From: Candidatus Saccharimonadota bacterium
GTDB taxonomy: Bacteria; Eremiobacterota; Xenobia; Xenobiales; Xenobiaceae
Assembly (NCBI GenBank): GCA_004554425.1
Contig: SFMI01000040.1
Span: forward strand, 1-14,119
DNA: 14,119 bases
Direction of reading: 5' to 3'
Below the pieces are notes generated by a model. It did no database searches. It was not told the DNA's origin and worked only from the letters and a program-made list of their open reading frames with translations. Below, in pieces: positions 7,849 to 14,119 of the stretch; position 1 is the first letter of the stretch; every line of letters begins with the position of its first letter. The position numbers and the translations under genes were made by a program.

Positions 7849-7874
7849 TGGCGCTCCCAAAATAGAGAGCGCCA
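7849..7874 (-). terminator. Intrinsic terminator of the DAACS transporter gene
   Basis: TGGCGCTC (7849-7856) and GAGCGCCA (7867-7874) form a perfect 8-bp stem with a 10-nt loop. Read leftward it is followed by TTTTTGCT. It starts 20 bases after the transporter stop codon. A second, weaker pairing (AAGGCAAAA 7773-7781 with TTTTGCCTT 7819-7827) could help end hflX. Confidence 0.8.
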
Positions 7875-7893
7875 GGGCTAGAGTATAATTTGG

Positions 7894-9096
7894 CTAGCTT
7901 GGACTGTTACAAGGAGCCGTTGCGCTACCATCTTCTTTATTATGCCGTTTCATAAATGTATCAGTAATCAAAGCCAAAGCGCCGTCGCCGGTAATGTTAC
8001 AAGCGGTACCGAAGCTGTCTTGCAAGGCAAAAATAGCTATAAGCATGGCTGTGCCTGCATCATTAAAACCAAGTACAGAAACGACAATACCTAATGAGGC
8101 TAATACGGTTCCTCCAGGGACTCCAGGAGCACCTACGGCAAATATTCCCAGAAGCAATATGAACAAGACTAGAGTAGAAGGCGTAGGCAAGTGACCGTAG
8201 AGCAATTGAGACACAATGCACACAAAGAATACTTCAGTCAGTACAGAGCCGCAAAGATGGATATTAGCGAATAGAGGAATAGAAAAGTCCGAGACTTTTT
8301 TGTCTAATATTAGGCTCTTGCGTACGCATTCCAGAGCTACTCCCAGCGTAGCTGCAGATGACATGGTTCCTAAGGCTGTGAGATAGGCCGGCAGGTAGAA
8401 CTTGAGCACTTGCCAGCTGTTCTTTCTCGAGTAGAGAGTTGCCAAGCCGTAGAGTAATAAAAGCCATATGTAATGGCAAACTATAACAATGAGGATTACT
8501 GGCAACAATATGCCCAACCGTGAGATGTTGCCTTCATAGGATATAGCACAGAAATTGGCCGCTACGTAAAATGGCAGCAAAGGCACCAGAATTCGTCTTA
8601 CTAACTGCAATACGATTTCCCTGAATTGCAAAAGTAGTTCCGTAATTGCATCCGATTTTGTCCAACAGCAGCCCAAGCCAATAAAGATTGAGAGCAGCAA
8701 AGCAGACATTACGTTAAGTACGGGAGGAATCTCTAAGTTGAATAACAACTCAGGCAATTCCCGTAAGGATCCGGTGATAGTTTGTACATCAAGCAAAGGA
8801 ATCGCTTGATAGCCTACTAGCATGGCAAAGAAGGCTGCACCTACGGATGATAGGTAAGCTAGCGAAAAGGCAAAGATTATCAGTCGTGAAACACTTCCTC
8901 TCAGCAAGGCGATGGAAGGAGCTACAAAGCCAATGATAATCAGGGGAACGAGGAAAAAAATAACTTGACCACTGACTTGCTTGATAACCAACACACTTTT
9001 CATCAGTCCTTCAGGGACGAAAAATCCTGCGATGATACCAACTATGACAGCCAAGATCAAAATAACGATCGTATTTGAAAAGATTTTTTTTATCAT
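7894..9096 (-). CDS. DAACS-family (Glt/DctA-type) symporter with altered binding signatures
   Basis: A 400-residue, highly hydrophobic membrane protein with the order of a glutamate/dicarboxylate:cation symporter. It has the first hairpin serine motif GTMSSAATLG (243-252), the TM7 position HLCGS (280-284), the second hairpin GAPGVPGG (322-329) and TM8 with DSFGTACNITGD (360-371). By eye against GltPh, Asp394, Asn401 and Asp405 are kept (D360, N367, D371), but Arg397, which holds the substrate side-chain carboxylate, is Gly363. The TM7 NMDGT cation-site motif reads HLCGS. The substrate is therefore unlikely to be an ordinary acidic amino acid or dicarboxylate, and sodium coupling may differ. 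Family membership is clear; the substrate is unknown. The start ATG lacks a good Shine-Dalgarno. It is monocistronic with its own terminator. Confidence 0.85.
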   Translation of the reverse strand: MIKKIFSNTIVILILAVIVGIIAGFFVPEGLMKSVLVIKQVSGQVIFFLVPLIIIGFVAPSIALLRGSVSRLIIFAFSLAYLSSVGAAFFAMLVGYQAIPLLDVQTITGSLRELPELLFNLEIPPVLNVMSALLLSIFIGLGCCWTKSDAITELLLQFREIVLQLVRRILVPLLPFYVAANFCAISYEGNISRLGILLPVILIVIVCHYIWLLLLYGLATLYSRKNSWQVLKFYLPAYLTALGTMSSAATLGVALECVRKSLILDKKVSDFSIPLFANIHLCGSVLTEVFFVCIVSQLLYGHLPTPSTLVLFILLLGIFAVGAPGVPGGTVLASLGIVVSVLGFNDAGTAMLIAIFALQDSFGTACNITGDGALALITDTFMKRHNKEDGSATAPCNSPS

Positions 9097-9391
9097 ATTG
9101 TTTACTGTCTTAAGTGTTTATTTCTTGACCCGATAATTTAATGTCGATTAGTAGTTTCCTAAAAAAAACACAATTTTGTAATCCTAAACAAGAAGACTTT
9201 GCCGACACTAATTAAGGTTTTTTATTTCTTTCTTTTGTTACGAAAAAAATTAAGATATCACGGACATGCAAGTGAATGCTAATGTTTCGGCGGCACCCAG
9301 CGGTGCCTTTCAAGCGTAGCAATGTTGTTCCTGCACATGGTCCAAGGGAATCATTTGACAAAATTAGTCAAAAAAGCCATCACTAAAAAGC

Positions 9392-9420
9392 TTGCTTTTG
9401 CTGTTGATTATTGCCATAAT
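9392..9420 (+). promoter_or_regulatory. Possible sigma70-type promoter for infA
   Basis: TTGCTT (9392-9397) and CATAAT (9415-9420) are separated by 17 bases, matching 4/6 and 5/6 of the consensus hexamers. It would give an infA leader of about 175 nt. An isolated TTGACA at 9355-9360 has no good -10 partner. Confidence 0.35.
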
Positions 9421-9589
9421 GGGCGGTGTTAAATTAACATTATGTTTCCTGTGCCCTCAGAGGAGCAGGGAGCTTGTTCAACAAGGACGCTGTAAAAGAT
9501 TTTAGCTTTGGTGTTGAGATAAAGAGTGCGGAAGCATTAAGTACAGTACTGCCGCCTATTTTCGCGGCGTCGTTGCAGTAATATAAAGC

Positions 9590-9595
9590 GGAGGA
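9590..9595 (+). promoter_or_regulatory. Strong Shine-Dalgarno fixing a TTG start for infA
   Basis: GGAGGA lies 7 nt before TTG at 9603. There is no ATG in a suitable place, and the frame after the TTG matches IF-1 from its first structured residues, so this site decides a non-ATG start. Confidence 0.85.
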
Positions 9596-9602
9596 AATAA
9601 AC

Positions 9603-9833
9603 TTGTCATCAGACGGAACTGATAAAGGTAAAATCGAAGTTGAAGGCGTGGTGACAGAAGCCTATCGTGACGCTTGTTTCAAAGTAAAATTAGAGAACGG
9701 TTACGAAGTTTCGGCTCACATTTCCGGCAGAATCCGTAAGCACTGGATTCGTATTTTGCCCGGTGATAAAGTTACAGTAGAGCTTTGCCCTTACGACTTG
9801 AATAAAGGGCGTATCGTCTACAGAGCTAAATAG
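9603..9833 (+). CDS. infA: Translation initiation factor IF-1
   Basis: IF-1 binds the 30S A site during initiation. The 76-residue product is a single OB-fold (S1-type) domain with the family's conserved segments: EGVVTEA (14-20), AHISGRIRK (38-46), IRILPGDKVTVEL (49-61) and PYDLNKGRIVYR (63-74). It is a few residues longer than the usual 71-73 because of the N-terminal SSDGTDKGK. It starts at TTG, supported by GGAGGA. The gene stands alone, outside any ribosomal-protein operon, and is followed by a strong terminator, so it is probably monocistronic. Identity is secure. Confidence 0.96.
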   Translation: MSSDGTDKGKIEVEGVVTEAYRDACFKVKLENGYEVSAHISGRIRKHWIRILPGDKVTVELCPYDLNKGRIVYRAK

Positions 9834-9863
9834 AGAGTTTCTGATAAATCGATCGTTTTACGT

Positions 9864-9910
9864 AATAAGGCCCGCTTGCAGCTGCTAAGTAACTGCAAGC
9901 GGGCCTTATT
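9864..9910. terminator. Bidirectional terminator between infA and lgt
   Basis: AATAAGGCCCGCTTGCAG (9864-9881) and CTGCAAGCGGGCCTTATT (9893-9910) form a perfect 18-bp stem around an 11-nt loop. It lies 30 bases after the infA stop and 21 bases beyond the lgt stop, so one hairpin can serve both convergent genes. Its A/T-rich ends provide the U-rich tail in both directions. Confidence 0.92.
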
Positions 9911-9931
9911 CTCTTTGTAAATATTTTCCGC

Positions 9932-10705
9932 TTAAGGCTGTATCTTGTTGATTTCGTCTTCGTTTTCTGTTGTCTCTTCTTGCGGATAAGGCAACACTTT
10001 CCGGAGCCACAGGCCAAGAACAAACCAAAGGGCGGAAATAGCCAAAGAGCCATAATAAAGCCAAGACGGATCGTAATCACGCCAATAATCCAATATAGCG
10101 CGAACTAAACCGAAGGCGGCTAAACTTAGAGCTGCACTATTGATGCGCAACTTGGGCGCATACTTCATAATGAGCAAAGCACACGTACAATGAGCCACAG
10201 ACAAATAAAGCATGGTAGGGTGACGCGGCACGTCGTTTCCTACAATCATACCCCAAGGCAGGGAAGTGGGAACGCCAATTTCACCATTCCAGGCCAGAAA
10301 ACAGCCAAATCTGCCTAAGCCCCAGCCCAAGAGAGCTGCTGGCCCCATAGCCTGGCACATTACTTCCATAGGCAATTTTTTTACCTTGATGTAGCCTATC
10401 CAAGCTAAGATGGCACCCAGAAAGCCGCCGTAAGAAATTAAACCGCCTTCCCAAAAAGCAAAAATTTGTCCAAAGCTATGTATTTGCTGGTAATTTACCA
10501 AAGCGAAAAGGAGGCGAGCACCTAAAATTCCCGCTAATGTCATCCACATTGCCAAATTGTCAACGTGGTCGCGATATTTTTCCGGTAGCCTTTTGATTGT
10601 AAGAAAGTAGGCTGCTATAGCTCCCACGCAAAAAGCAAAACTGTGAATATTTACAATAAAAGGGCCGCCTATATGGATGTCAGGCGGAGGAGTAAAATGG
10701 ATCAT
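9932..10705 (-). CDS. lgt: Phosphatidylglycerol:prolipoprotein diacylglyceryl transferase
   Basis: Lgt is the inner-membrane enzyme that attaches diacylglycerol to the lipobox cysteine of prolipoproteins, the first step of lipoprotein maturation. The 257-residue product has about seven hydrophobic segments and the family motifs: HSFAFCVG (21-28), GGLISYGGFLGA (87-98), the signature region GRFGCF (131-136) with N140, GVPTSLPWG (144-152), RHPTMLY (161-167) and GLVRAILDYWR (199-209). The signature Asn in GRxGNF is Cys here, a variant also known in other Lgt proteins. Length is normal. A polar, acidic C-terminal tail follows the last membrane segment. No strong Shine-Dalgarno precedes the ATG at 10705. 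It diverges from the pilT operon and appears monocistronic. Confidence 0.95.
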   Translation of the reverse strand: MIHFTPPPDIHIGGPFIVNIHSFAFCVGAIAAYFLTIKRLPEKYRDHVDNLAMWMTLAGILGARLLFALVNYQQIHSFGQIFAFWEGGLISYGGFLGAILAWIGYIKVKKLPMEVMCQAMGPAALLGWGLGRFGCFLAWNGEIGVPTSLPWGMIVGNDVPRHPTMLYLSVAHCTCALLIMKYAPKLRINSAALSLAAFGLVRAILDYWRDYDPSWLYYGSLAISALWFVLGLWLRKVLPYPQEETTENEDEINKIQP

Positions 10706-10842
10706 AATACTAAATTAACTTTTTTCTTTCGGGATGACTTTTTCCGCTAAGGGAACACTTTCTGTTCACAAAATAGACTAAATTACCTGCTGTTTGCCAC
10801 CTAAAGGAGACAGTATTCAAGCGGCGAAAAAATGGAAAAATT

Positions 10843-10872
10843 TTGTTCCGATGCGGAAATACGTGCGATAAA
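10843..10872 (+). promoter_or_regulatory. Possible extended -10 promoter for the pilT operon
   Basis: TTGTTC (10843-10848) and GATAAA (10867-10872) are 18 bases apart. TGC before GATAAA resembles an extended -10 element. The -35 match is only 3/6, so this is tentative. It would give a leader of about 50 nt before the first pilT gene. Confidence 0.3.
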
Positions 10873-10912
10873 GTAAATTGTTGCGGCCCCAAGCAGCGGG
10901 AAATTCATTTTC

Positions 10913-10919
10913 GGAGAGG
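10913..10919 (+). promoter_or_regulatory. Shine-Dalgarno favouring a TTG start of the first pilT gene
   Basis: GGAGAGG ends 8 nt before TTG at 10928 and 14 nt before the in-frame ATG at 10934. The spacing favours TTG; choosing ATG would shorten the protein by only two residues. Confidence 0.65.
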
Positions 10920-10927
10920 TCGTTTGT

Positions 10928-12025
10928 TTGCCCATGTCCTACTTGAATAAATGTTTGAGAATGATGGTCGATAATCACGCTTCAGACTTATATTTAGTAT
11001 CCGGAGAAGCTCCTGTCGCCCGCATTTATGGCTCTTTGCAGCGCATGACTGGCGAGTCTGTCTTGTCTAATGATTTTGTGGTTGAGATTGCCAAATCGCT
11101 TTTTAGTGCTGAACAGCTAGCAACACTTGAGCTAGACAAAAGTTTAGATTTTGCTATTGAATTGGGCACTGTCGAAGAAGGTGGCCCTTGGAGATTGCGA
11201 GGCAATGTCTATCAACAGAAAAACGGCCTGAATATAGTGTTCAGATTGATACCGTCCAAAGTTCCTACCTTGGAAGAGCTGGGGTTGCCTGCTAGTTTGA
11301 GGAAACTGACCAAATATCACCAAGGTTTGATTCTTTGCACAGGGCAGGCTGGTTGTGGTAAAACGGCCACTGTAGCCGCGCTTTTGGATATTATAAATTC
11401 TCGCTCTCCAGTACATATAATTACCGTCGAAGACCCGATAGAGTATATTTTCAAAAATAAGCGAGCTCTTATTAACCAGCGTCAAGTAGGTCGTGATGTA
11501 GAAAGTTTTGCTTTGGCTCTTAAAGGCGCTTTACGTGAAGACCCGGACATTATTTTTGTCGGTGAGTTGCGTGATTTAGAAACTATTTCTTTGGCTATTA
11601 CTGCTGCTGAAACTGGTCACTTGGTCTTTGGAACCTTGCATACTAATTCCGCTCCCAAAGCTGTCGATCGTCTTATCGATGCCTTTCCCATTGATCAGCA
11701 AGCGCAAATACGTACTATGCTTTCTGAATCGCTGCGCGGCGTAATTGCTCAACAACTTATTCCTAAGGCTGATGGCTCAGGACGCGTGGCTGCTGTAGAA
11801 ATTTTAGTCAATAACGGCAGCATTTCCAATTTAATTCGCGTTGGCAAAACTTATCAAATTACGATGTCCATGCAAACAGGTAAAAGAGAAGGCATGTGTG
11901 TTATGGATAATTCTGTGTTGGAACTTTTCCGGCGTGGACTTATTACCAAAGAAGAGGCCGAAGCTTGTTCTATAAATCGCGAACCTTATCGTCATCTCTC
12001 TTCCAACGCCTATATGGCCGACTAA
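10928..12025 (+). CDS. pilT: PilT-like type IV pilus retraction ATPase (first copy)
   Basis: A hexameric secretion-type ATPase of the PilT family, expected at the cytoplasmic base of the type IV pilus to power retraction. The 365-residue length is normal. Seen in order: an N-terminal PAS-like domain (1-110), Walker A GQAGCGKT (139-146), Asp box EDPIE (168-172), Walker B DIIFVGELRD (207-216) and His box AAETGHLVFGTLHTN (226-240). The C-terminal AIRNLI-like motif reads SISNLIRVGK (298-307). Walker A keeps the GxxxxGKT frame but differs from the usual GPTGSGKST, and the arginine-rich AIRNLI segment is weakened. This may be a PilU-like accessory motor rather than the main PilT. The start is probably TTG. 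The second copy begins 18 bases after its stop. Confidence 0.88.
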   Translation: MPMSYLNKCLRMMVDNHASDLYLVSGEAPVARIYGSLQRMTGESVLSNDFVVEIAKSLFSAEQLATLELDKSLDFAIELGTVEEGGPWRLRGNVYQQKNGLNIVFRLIPSKVPTLEELGLPASLRKLTKYHQGLILCTGQAGCGKTATVAALLDIINSRSPVHIITVEDPIEYIFKNKRALINQRQVGRDVESFALALKGALREDPDIIFVGELRDLETISLAITAAETGHLVFGTLHTNSAPKAVDRLIDAFPIDQQAQIRTMLSESLRGVIAQQLIPKADGSGRVAAVEILVNNGSISNLIRVGKTYQITMSMQTGKREGMCVMDNSVLELFRRGLITKEEAEACSINREPYRHLSSNAYMAD

Positions 12026-12043
12026 CTTAAGGGGTAGATAATT

Positions 12044-13324
12044 ATGGCATTTTTTTCCAGATTGACTCAAGCATTCTCCTCTTCCATCTCTCGCGAAGAA
12101 CCGGCACCGGCGCCAGAAGAAAAAAAAGTTGTCGCTGTACCCAATTCGCCAGAAATGTCTATAGCTGCTGATAGTTATGAAGCTCCTGACGTTTCAATTG
12201 TAGAAACTGTCGAAGAGGAACCCGAACCGGAAGAGTTACCTTTAATTGAGGTGCCGAACGACTATAACCAAGATGATCTATTACGCATTTTGGTTACCAA
12301 CAAAGGATCCGACTTGCACTTATCTGTTGGTGAAGTGCCCATGTTTCGTATCAGTGGCGATTTGCATCGCTCAACTTGTCCAGTTTTGACTAATGAGAAG
12401 GCCAAAGAGCTTCTTGCACCCTTAGTAAGTGTGGAGCGTTGGGAAGCTTTTGAAAAATGCGGCAATCTTGATTTCGCTTACGAAATTCCTGGTTTAGCTC
12501 GTTTCCGTGGCAATTTCTTTAAACAAAAATACGGTTTAGCCGCTGTTTTTCGTGAAATTCCCAGTCGCATTCCCACTATTGATGAAATGCATCTTCCCGA
12601 GGTGCTCAAAAAAATCGCCATGTTCAAGAAGGGCATCGTTTTGGTAACCGGCCCCACTGGCTCAGGTAAATCTACCACTATGGCGGCTATGCTCGATTAT
12701 GTAAATAAAAATCGCGGTGCTCACATTATTACTATTGAAGATCCTGTTGAGTTTACGCACAAAAATCAACAATGTATTATCGATCATCGTGAAGTAGGCG
12801 CCCATGCCAATACGTTTGCTGAAGCTTTAAGAGCTTCTTTACGTGAAGATCCCGACATTGTCTTGGTTGGCGAAATGCGCGATTTAGATACAATTTACAA
12901 TGCTATTAAAGCTGCCGAAACTGGCGCTTTAGTCTTTGGTACTTTGCACACCAACTCTGCGGCCAAAACGATCGATCGTATTATTGACGTTTTCCCTGCT
13001 AAGCAGCAAGATACCATCCGCGCTATGCTCAGTGAATCTATTAAGGCGGTAGTAGCTCAGCTTTTACTTAAGAAAATTGGTGGCGGTCGCGTAGCTGTGC
13101 ACGAGATCCTTATTTCTCAGGCTGGCTTTTCTAATATTATTCGTGAGGGCAAAACTTCTCAAATCAATAATTATATTCAAACAGGTAAAGAGGCAGGTAT
13201 GCAAACCATGGATTCTGCTTTAATTAAGCTGTTAGAAGATGGGCTTATCGATAAGAATACGATTAAAGAATTTTGCCACGATCCCAACACATTTCGCAGT
13301 TACGGCATCGATTTGGACAAATAA
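12044..13324 (+). CDS. pilT: PilT, type IV pilus retraction ATPase, with acidic N-terminal extension (second copy)
   Basis: The 426-residue product has a canonical PilT core: Walker A GPTGSGKS (203-210), Asp box EDPVE (232-236), Walker B DIVLVGEMRD (271-280), His box AAETGALVFGTLHTN (290-304) and the C-terminal GFSNIIREGK (361-370). The first 70 residues are extra compared with the usual 340-370-residue family: a short FFSRLTQAF start followed by a Glu/Pro-rich, probably disordered segment. AAGGGG lies 9 nt before the ATG. The gene is 18 bases after the first pilT-like gene and 60 bases before the FHA gene, implying co-transcription. The complete motifs make this the better candidate for the main retraction motor. 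The extension could be a partner or phosphorylation site, which is inference. Confidence 0.92.
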   Translation: MAFFSRLTQAFSSSISREEPAPAPEEKKVVAVPNSPEMSIAADSYEAPDVSIVETVEEEPEPEELPLIEVPNDYNQDDLLRILVTNKGSDLHLSVGEVPMFRISGDLHRSTCPVLTNEKAKELLAPLVSVERWEAFEKCGNLDFAYEIPGLARFRGNFFKQKYGLAAVFREIPSRIPTIDEMHLPEVLKKIAMFKKGIVLVTGPTGSGKSTTMAAMLDYVNKNRGAHIITIEDPVEFTHKNQQCIIDHREVGAHANTFAEALRASLREDPDIVLVGEMRDLDTIYNAIKAAETGALVFGTLHTNSAAKTIDRIIDVFPAKQQDTIRAMLSESIKAVVAQLLLKKIGGGRVAVHEILISQAGFSNIIREGKTSQINNYIQTGKEAGMQTMDSALIKLLEDGLIDKNTIKEFCHDPNTFRSYGIDLDK

Positions 13325-13384
13325 TGGCATCGATGGAATAGGGCAGGCTCGTCTTTTAGTTGAGCTTGCTCCTACGACTGTCGC

Positions 13385-14071
13385 ATGGAGGTCGGTTTGG
13401 GACAAGAGATTTCCGAAGGAATTCTGTATTTTCTAAAATTTCCGCTTTTGGGACTGATTTGTGCTTTTGTAGTTGTCTCTTTGCGGATTATATATCAGGG
13501 AATGCCTAAAGCCGAGCCTCCTTCCGAAAGAAAACAAAGTAGCAATCGATCTACACAAGCAGATCTGTCTGTTGAAGAAATGGCCAAAGCCGATAGCAAA
13601 ATTAGGAAAAGCTTAAGCTCGGCTGTCTCTGGCACTCTGGCAGCTGTAAATTCAGATCAAGAAGAAAAGACTGAATTCAATTTATCTTACGCTCCCACTG
13701 TAGTTGATATGCCAGCTGTGGGCAGTTCTCGTGAGCAATTGGCTGCCGTAAAAAAATCGGCCACGATTGCTGCGACCGTTTCTGGTCGTCATTTGTTGGT
13801 GGATAGTCCCTATCTGGCAGAAAAAAGTTTGCCTATAGGACAAACTATGGTATTTGGACGTTCTCCTGAATGTGATGTTTGCTTAGCTGGTAATTTCGTT
13901 TCCGGTCGTCATGCTAGGTTATCAATCGATCCTAGTGGAGTTGTTCTTGAAGATTTGGGCAGCGCTAACGGAACTTTTTGTAATGGAGAATTGCTTACTA
14001 CGCCGGTATACTTGAAAGATGGCGACGAGTTCTCCATAGACGATAGTAAGTTTGTCTACAAGCAAAGTTAG
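13385..14071 (+). CDS. Membrane-anchored FHA-domain protein (FhaB-like topology)
   Basis: This protein of 228 residues (or 224) has one N-terminal membrane segment (about 16-38: FLKFPLLGLICAFVVVSLRIIY). A Ser/Thr/Glu-rich linker (40-140) follows, then a canonical C-terminal FHA domain (about 135-228): GRS 158-160, SGRHA 173-177, LGSANGTF 191-198. It should bind phosphothreonine peptides on the cytoplasmic side of the membrane. The layout is that of actinobacterial FhaB, which sits next to a PP2C phosphatase and cell-wall growth genes. The annotated ATG has no Shine-Dalgarno upstream. A TTG four codons later (13397) is preceded by GGAGGT and may be the true start. It follows pilT by 60 bases in the same orientation, suggesting a link with pilus function. 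Confidence 0.87.
   Translation: MEVGLGQEISEGILYFLKFPLLGLICAFVVVSLRIIYQGMPKAEPPSERKQSSNRSTQADLSVEEMAKADSKIRKSLSSAVSGTLAAVNSDQEEKTEFNLSYAPTVVDMPAVGSSREQLAAVKKSATIAATVSGRHLLVDSPYLAEKSLPIGQTMVFGRSPECDVCLAGNFVSGRHARLSIDPSGVVLEDLGSANGTFCNGELLTTPVYLKDGDEFSIDDSKFVYKQS
13387..13392 (+). promoter_or_regulatory. Internal GGAGGT suggesting a TTG start for the membrane FHA gene
   Basis: A perfect GGAGGT overlaps the annotated ATG codon and lies 4 nt before TTG at 13397. Two other genes in the window start at TTG with good ribosome binding sites. The spacing is short, so the ATG at 13385 remains possible. Confidence 0.45.
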
Positions 14072-14084
14072 GTCTTAAAAAAGT

Positions 14085-14119
14085 ATGTGTGCTAATTCAC
14101 GTCGTTGGGGAGCCTTGCT
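14085..14119 (+). CDS. Start of a further gene, possibly a PP2C-type phosphatase (truncated by window edge)
   Basis: An ATG 13 bases after the membrane FHA stop opens a frame reading MCANSRRWGAL to the window edge. AGG at 14070-14072 is a weak ribosome binding site overlapping the upstream stop codon. The RRWGAL start resembles PP2C Ser/Thr phosphatases, which often begin with a WGA.TD.G.xR segment, and PP2C genes commonly follow fhaB-like genes. Eleven residues cannot prove this; both the gene call and its identity are tentative. Confidence 0.35.
   Translation, partial: MCANSRRWGAL

Larger units (their letters stand above)
9097..9602. other. 506-base divergent intergenic region between the transporter gene and infA
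   Basis: No convincing gene is seen. The left part (9097-9250) is AT-rich and presumably holds the transporter promoter. A short perfect hairpin GGCACC-CAGC-GGTGCC lies at 9292-9307, followed only by TTTC. A possible sigma70-type promoter faces infA at 9392-9420. Downstream are small self-complementary stretches (GCCGC/GCGGC around 9551-9568) that could structure the infA leader. The implied leader is unusually long for infA. No tRNA-like or known riboswitch fold was recognised. Confidence 0.5.

Noticed and set aside
9292..9307. GGCACC-CAGC-GGTGCC hairpin as a terminator
   Set aside because: The stem is only 6 bp and is followed by a single TTTC; no upstream rightward gene needs ending there. 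Kept only in the description of the intergenic region.
9440..9493. 17-codon ORF (MFPVPSEEQGACSTRTL) in the infA leader
   Set aside because: It has no ribosome binding site and no similarity I recognise; it is too short to separate from chance.
10751..10765. GAACA-N5-TGTTC inverted repeat upstream of the pilT operon, LexA-box-like
   Set aside because: The half-site spacing fits neither the GAAC-N4-GTTC Gram-positive box nor the CTGT-N8-ACAG type, and the gene context is not SOS-related.

Overview
The window reads as an ordinary bacterial chromosome segment of moderate GC with tightly packed genes, Shine-Dalgarno sites and frequent TTG starts. Paired PilT-type retraction ATPases point to a type IV pilus-bearing, probably didermic bacterium. 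HflX is of the long form with an N-terminal HTHL-containing domain, which I associate with cyanobacteria-related and deltaproteobacteria-like lineages, but I cannot name the organism and would not go below domain level with confidence.

Layout. Positions 1-5826 hold a leftward three-gene operon: a two-FHA protein with a proline/glutamine tail ending in 18 PAGAPR hexapeptides (5826-4162), a 900-residue two-FHA protein with two different tandem-repeat blocks (4131-1429), and a GH3 beta-N-acetylhexosaminidase of NagZ type (1401 to beyond the left edge). A 262-base divergent region separates this operon from rightward hflX (6089-7759). A leftward DAACS-family membrane transporter with altered substrate and cation signatures follows (9096-7894). 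After a 506-base non-coding region comes a stand-alone infA (9603-9833), converging on leftward lgt (10705-9932) across a perfect 18-bp-stem terminator. The right end is a rightward operon: a PilT-like ATPase (10928-12025), a second PilT with an acidic N-terminal extension (12044-13324), a membrane-anchored FHA protein (13385-14071), and the first codons of another gene that may be a PP2C phosphatase.

The main theme is phosphothreonine-type signalling. There are five FHA or FHA-like modules in three proteins, one set beside a peptidoglycan-recycling glycosidase and the other beside pilus retraction motors. The two leftward proteins are architectural mirror images (canonical-degenerate-disordered versus disordered-degenerate-canonical). 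The membrane FHA gene, possibly followed by a phosphatase, resembles the actinobacterial fhaB-pstP arrangement. No kinase is visible in the window, so the signalling link is inference. No RNA genes, IS elements or CRISPR arrays were recognised.
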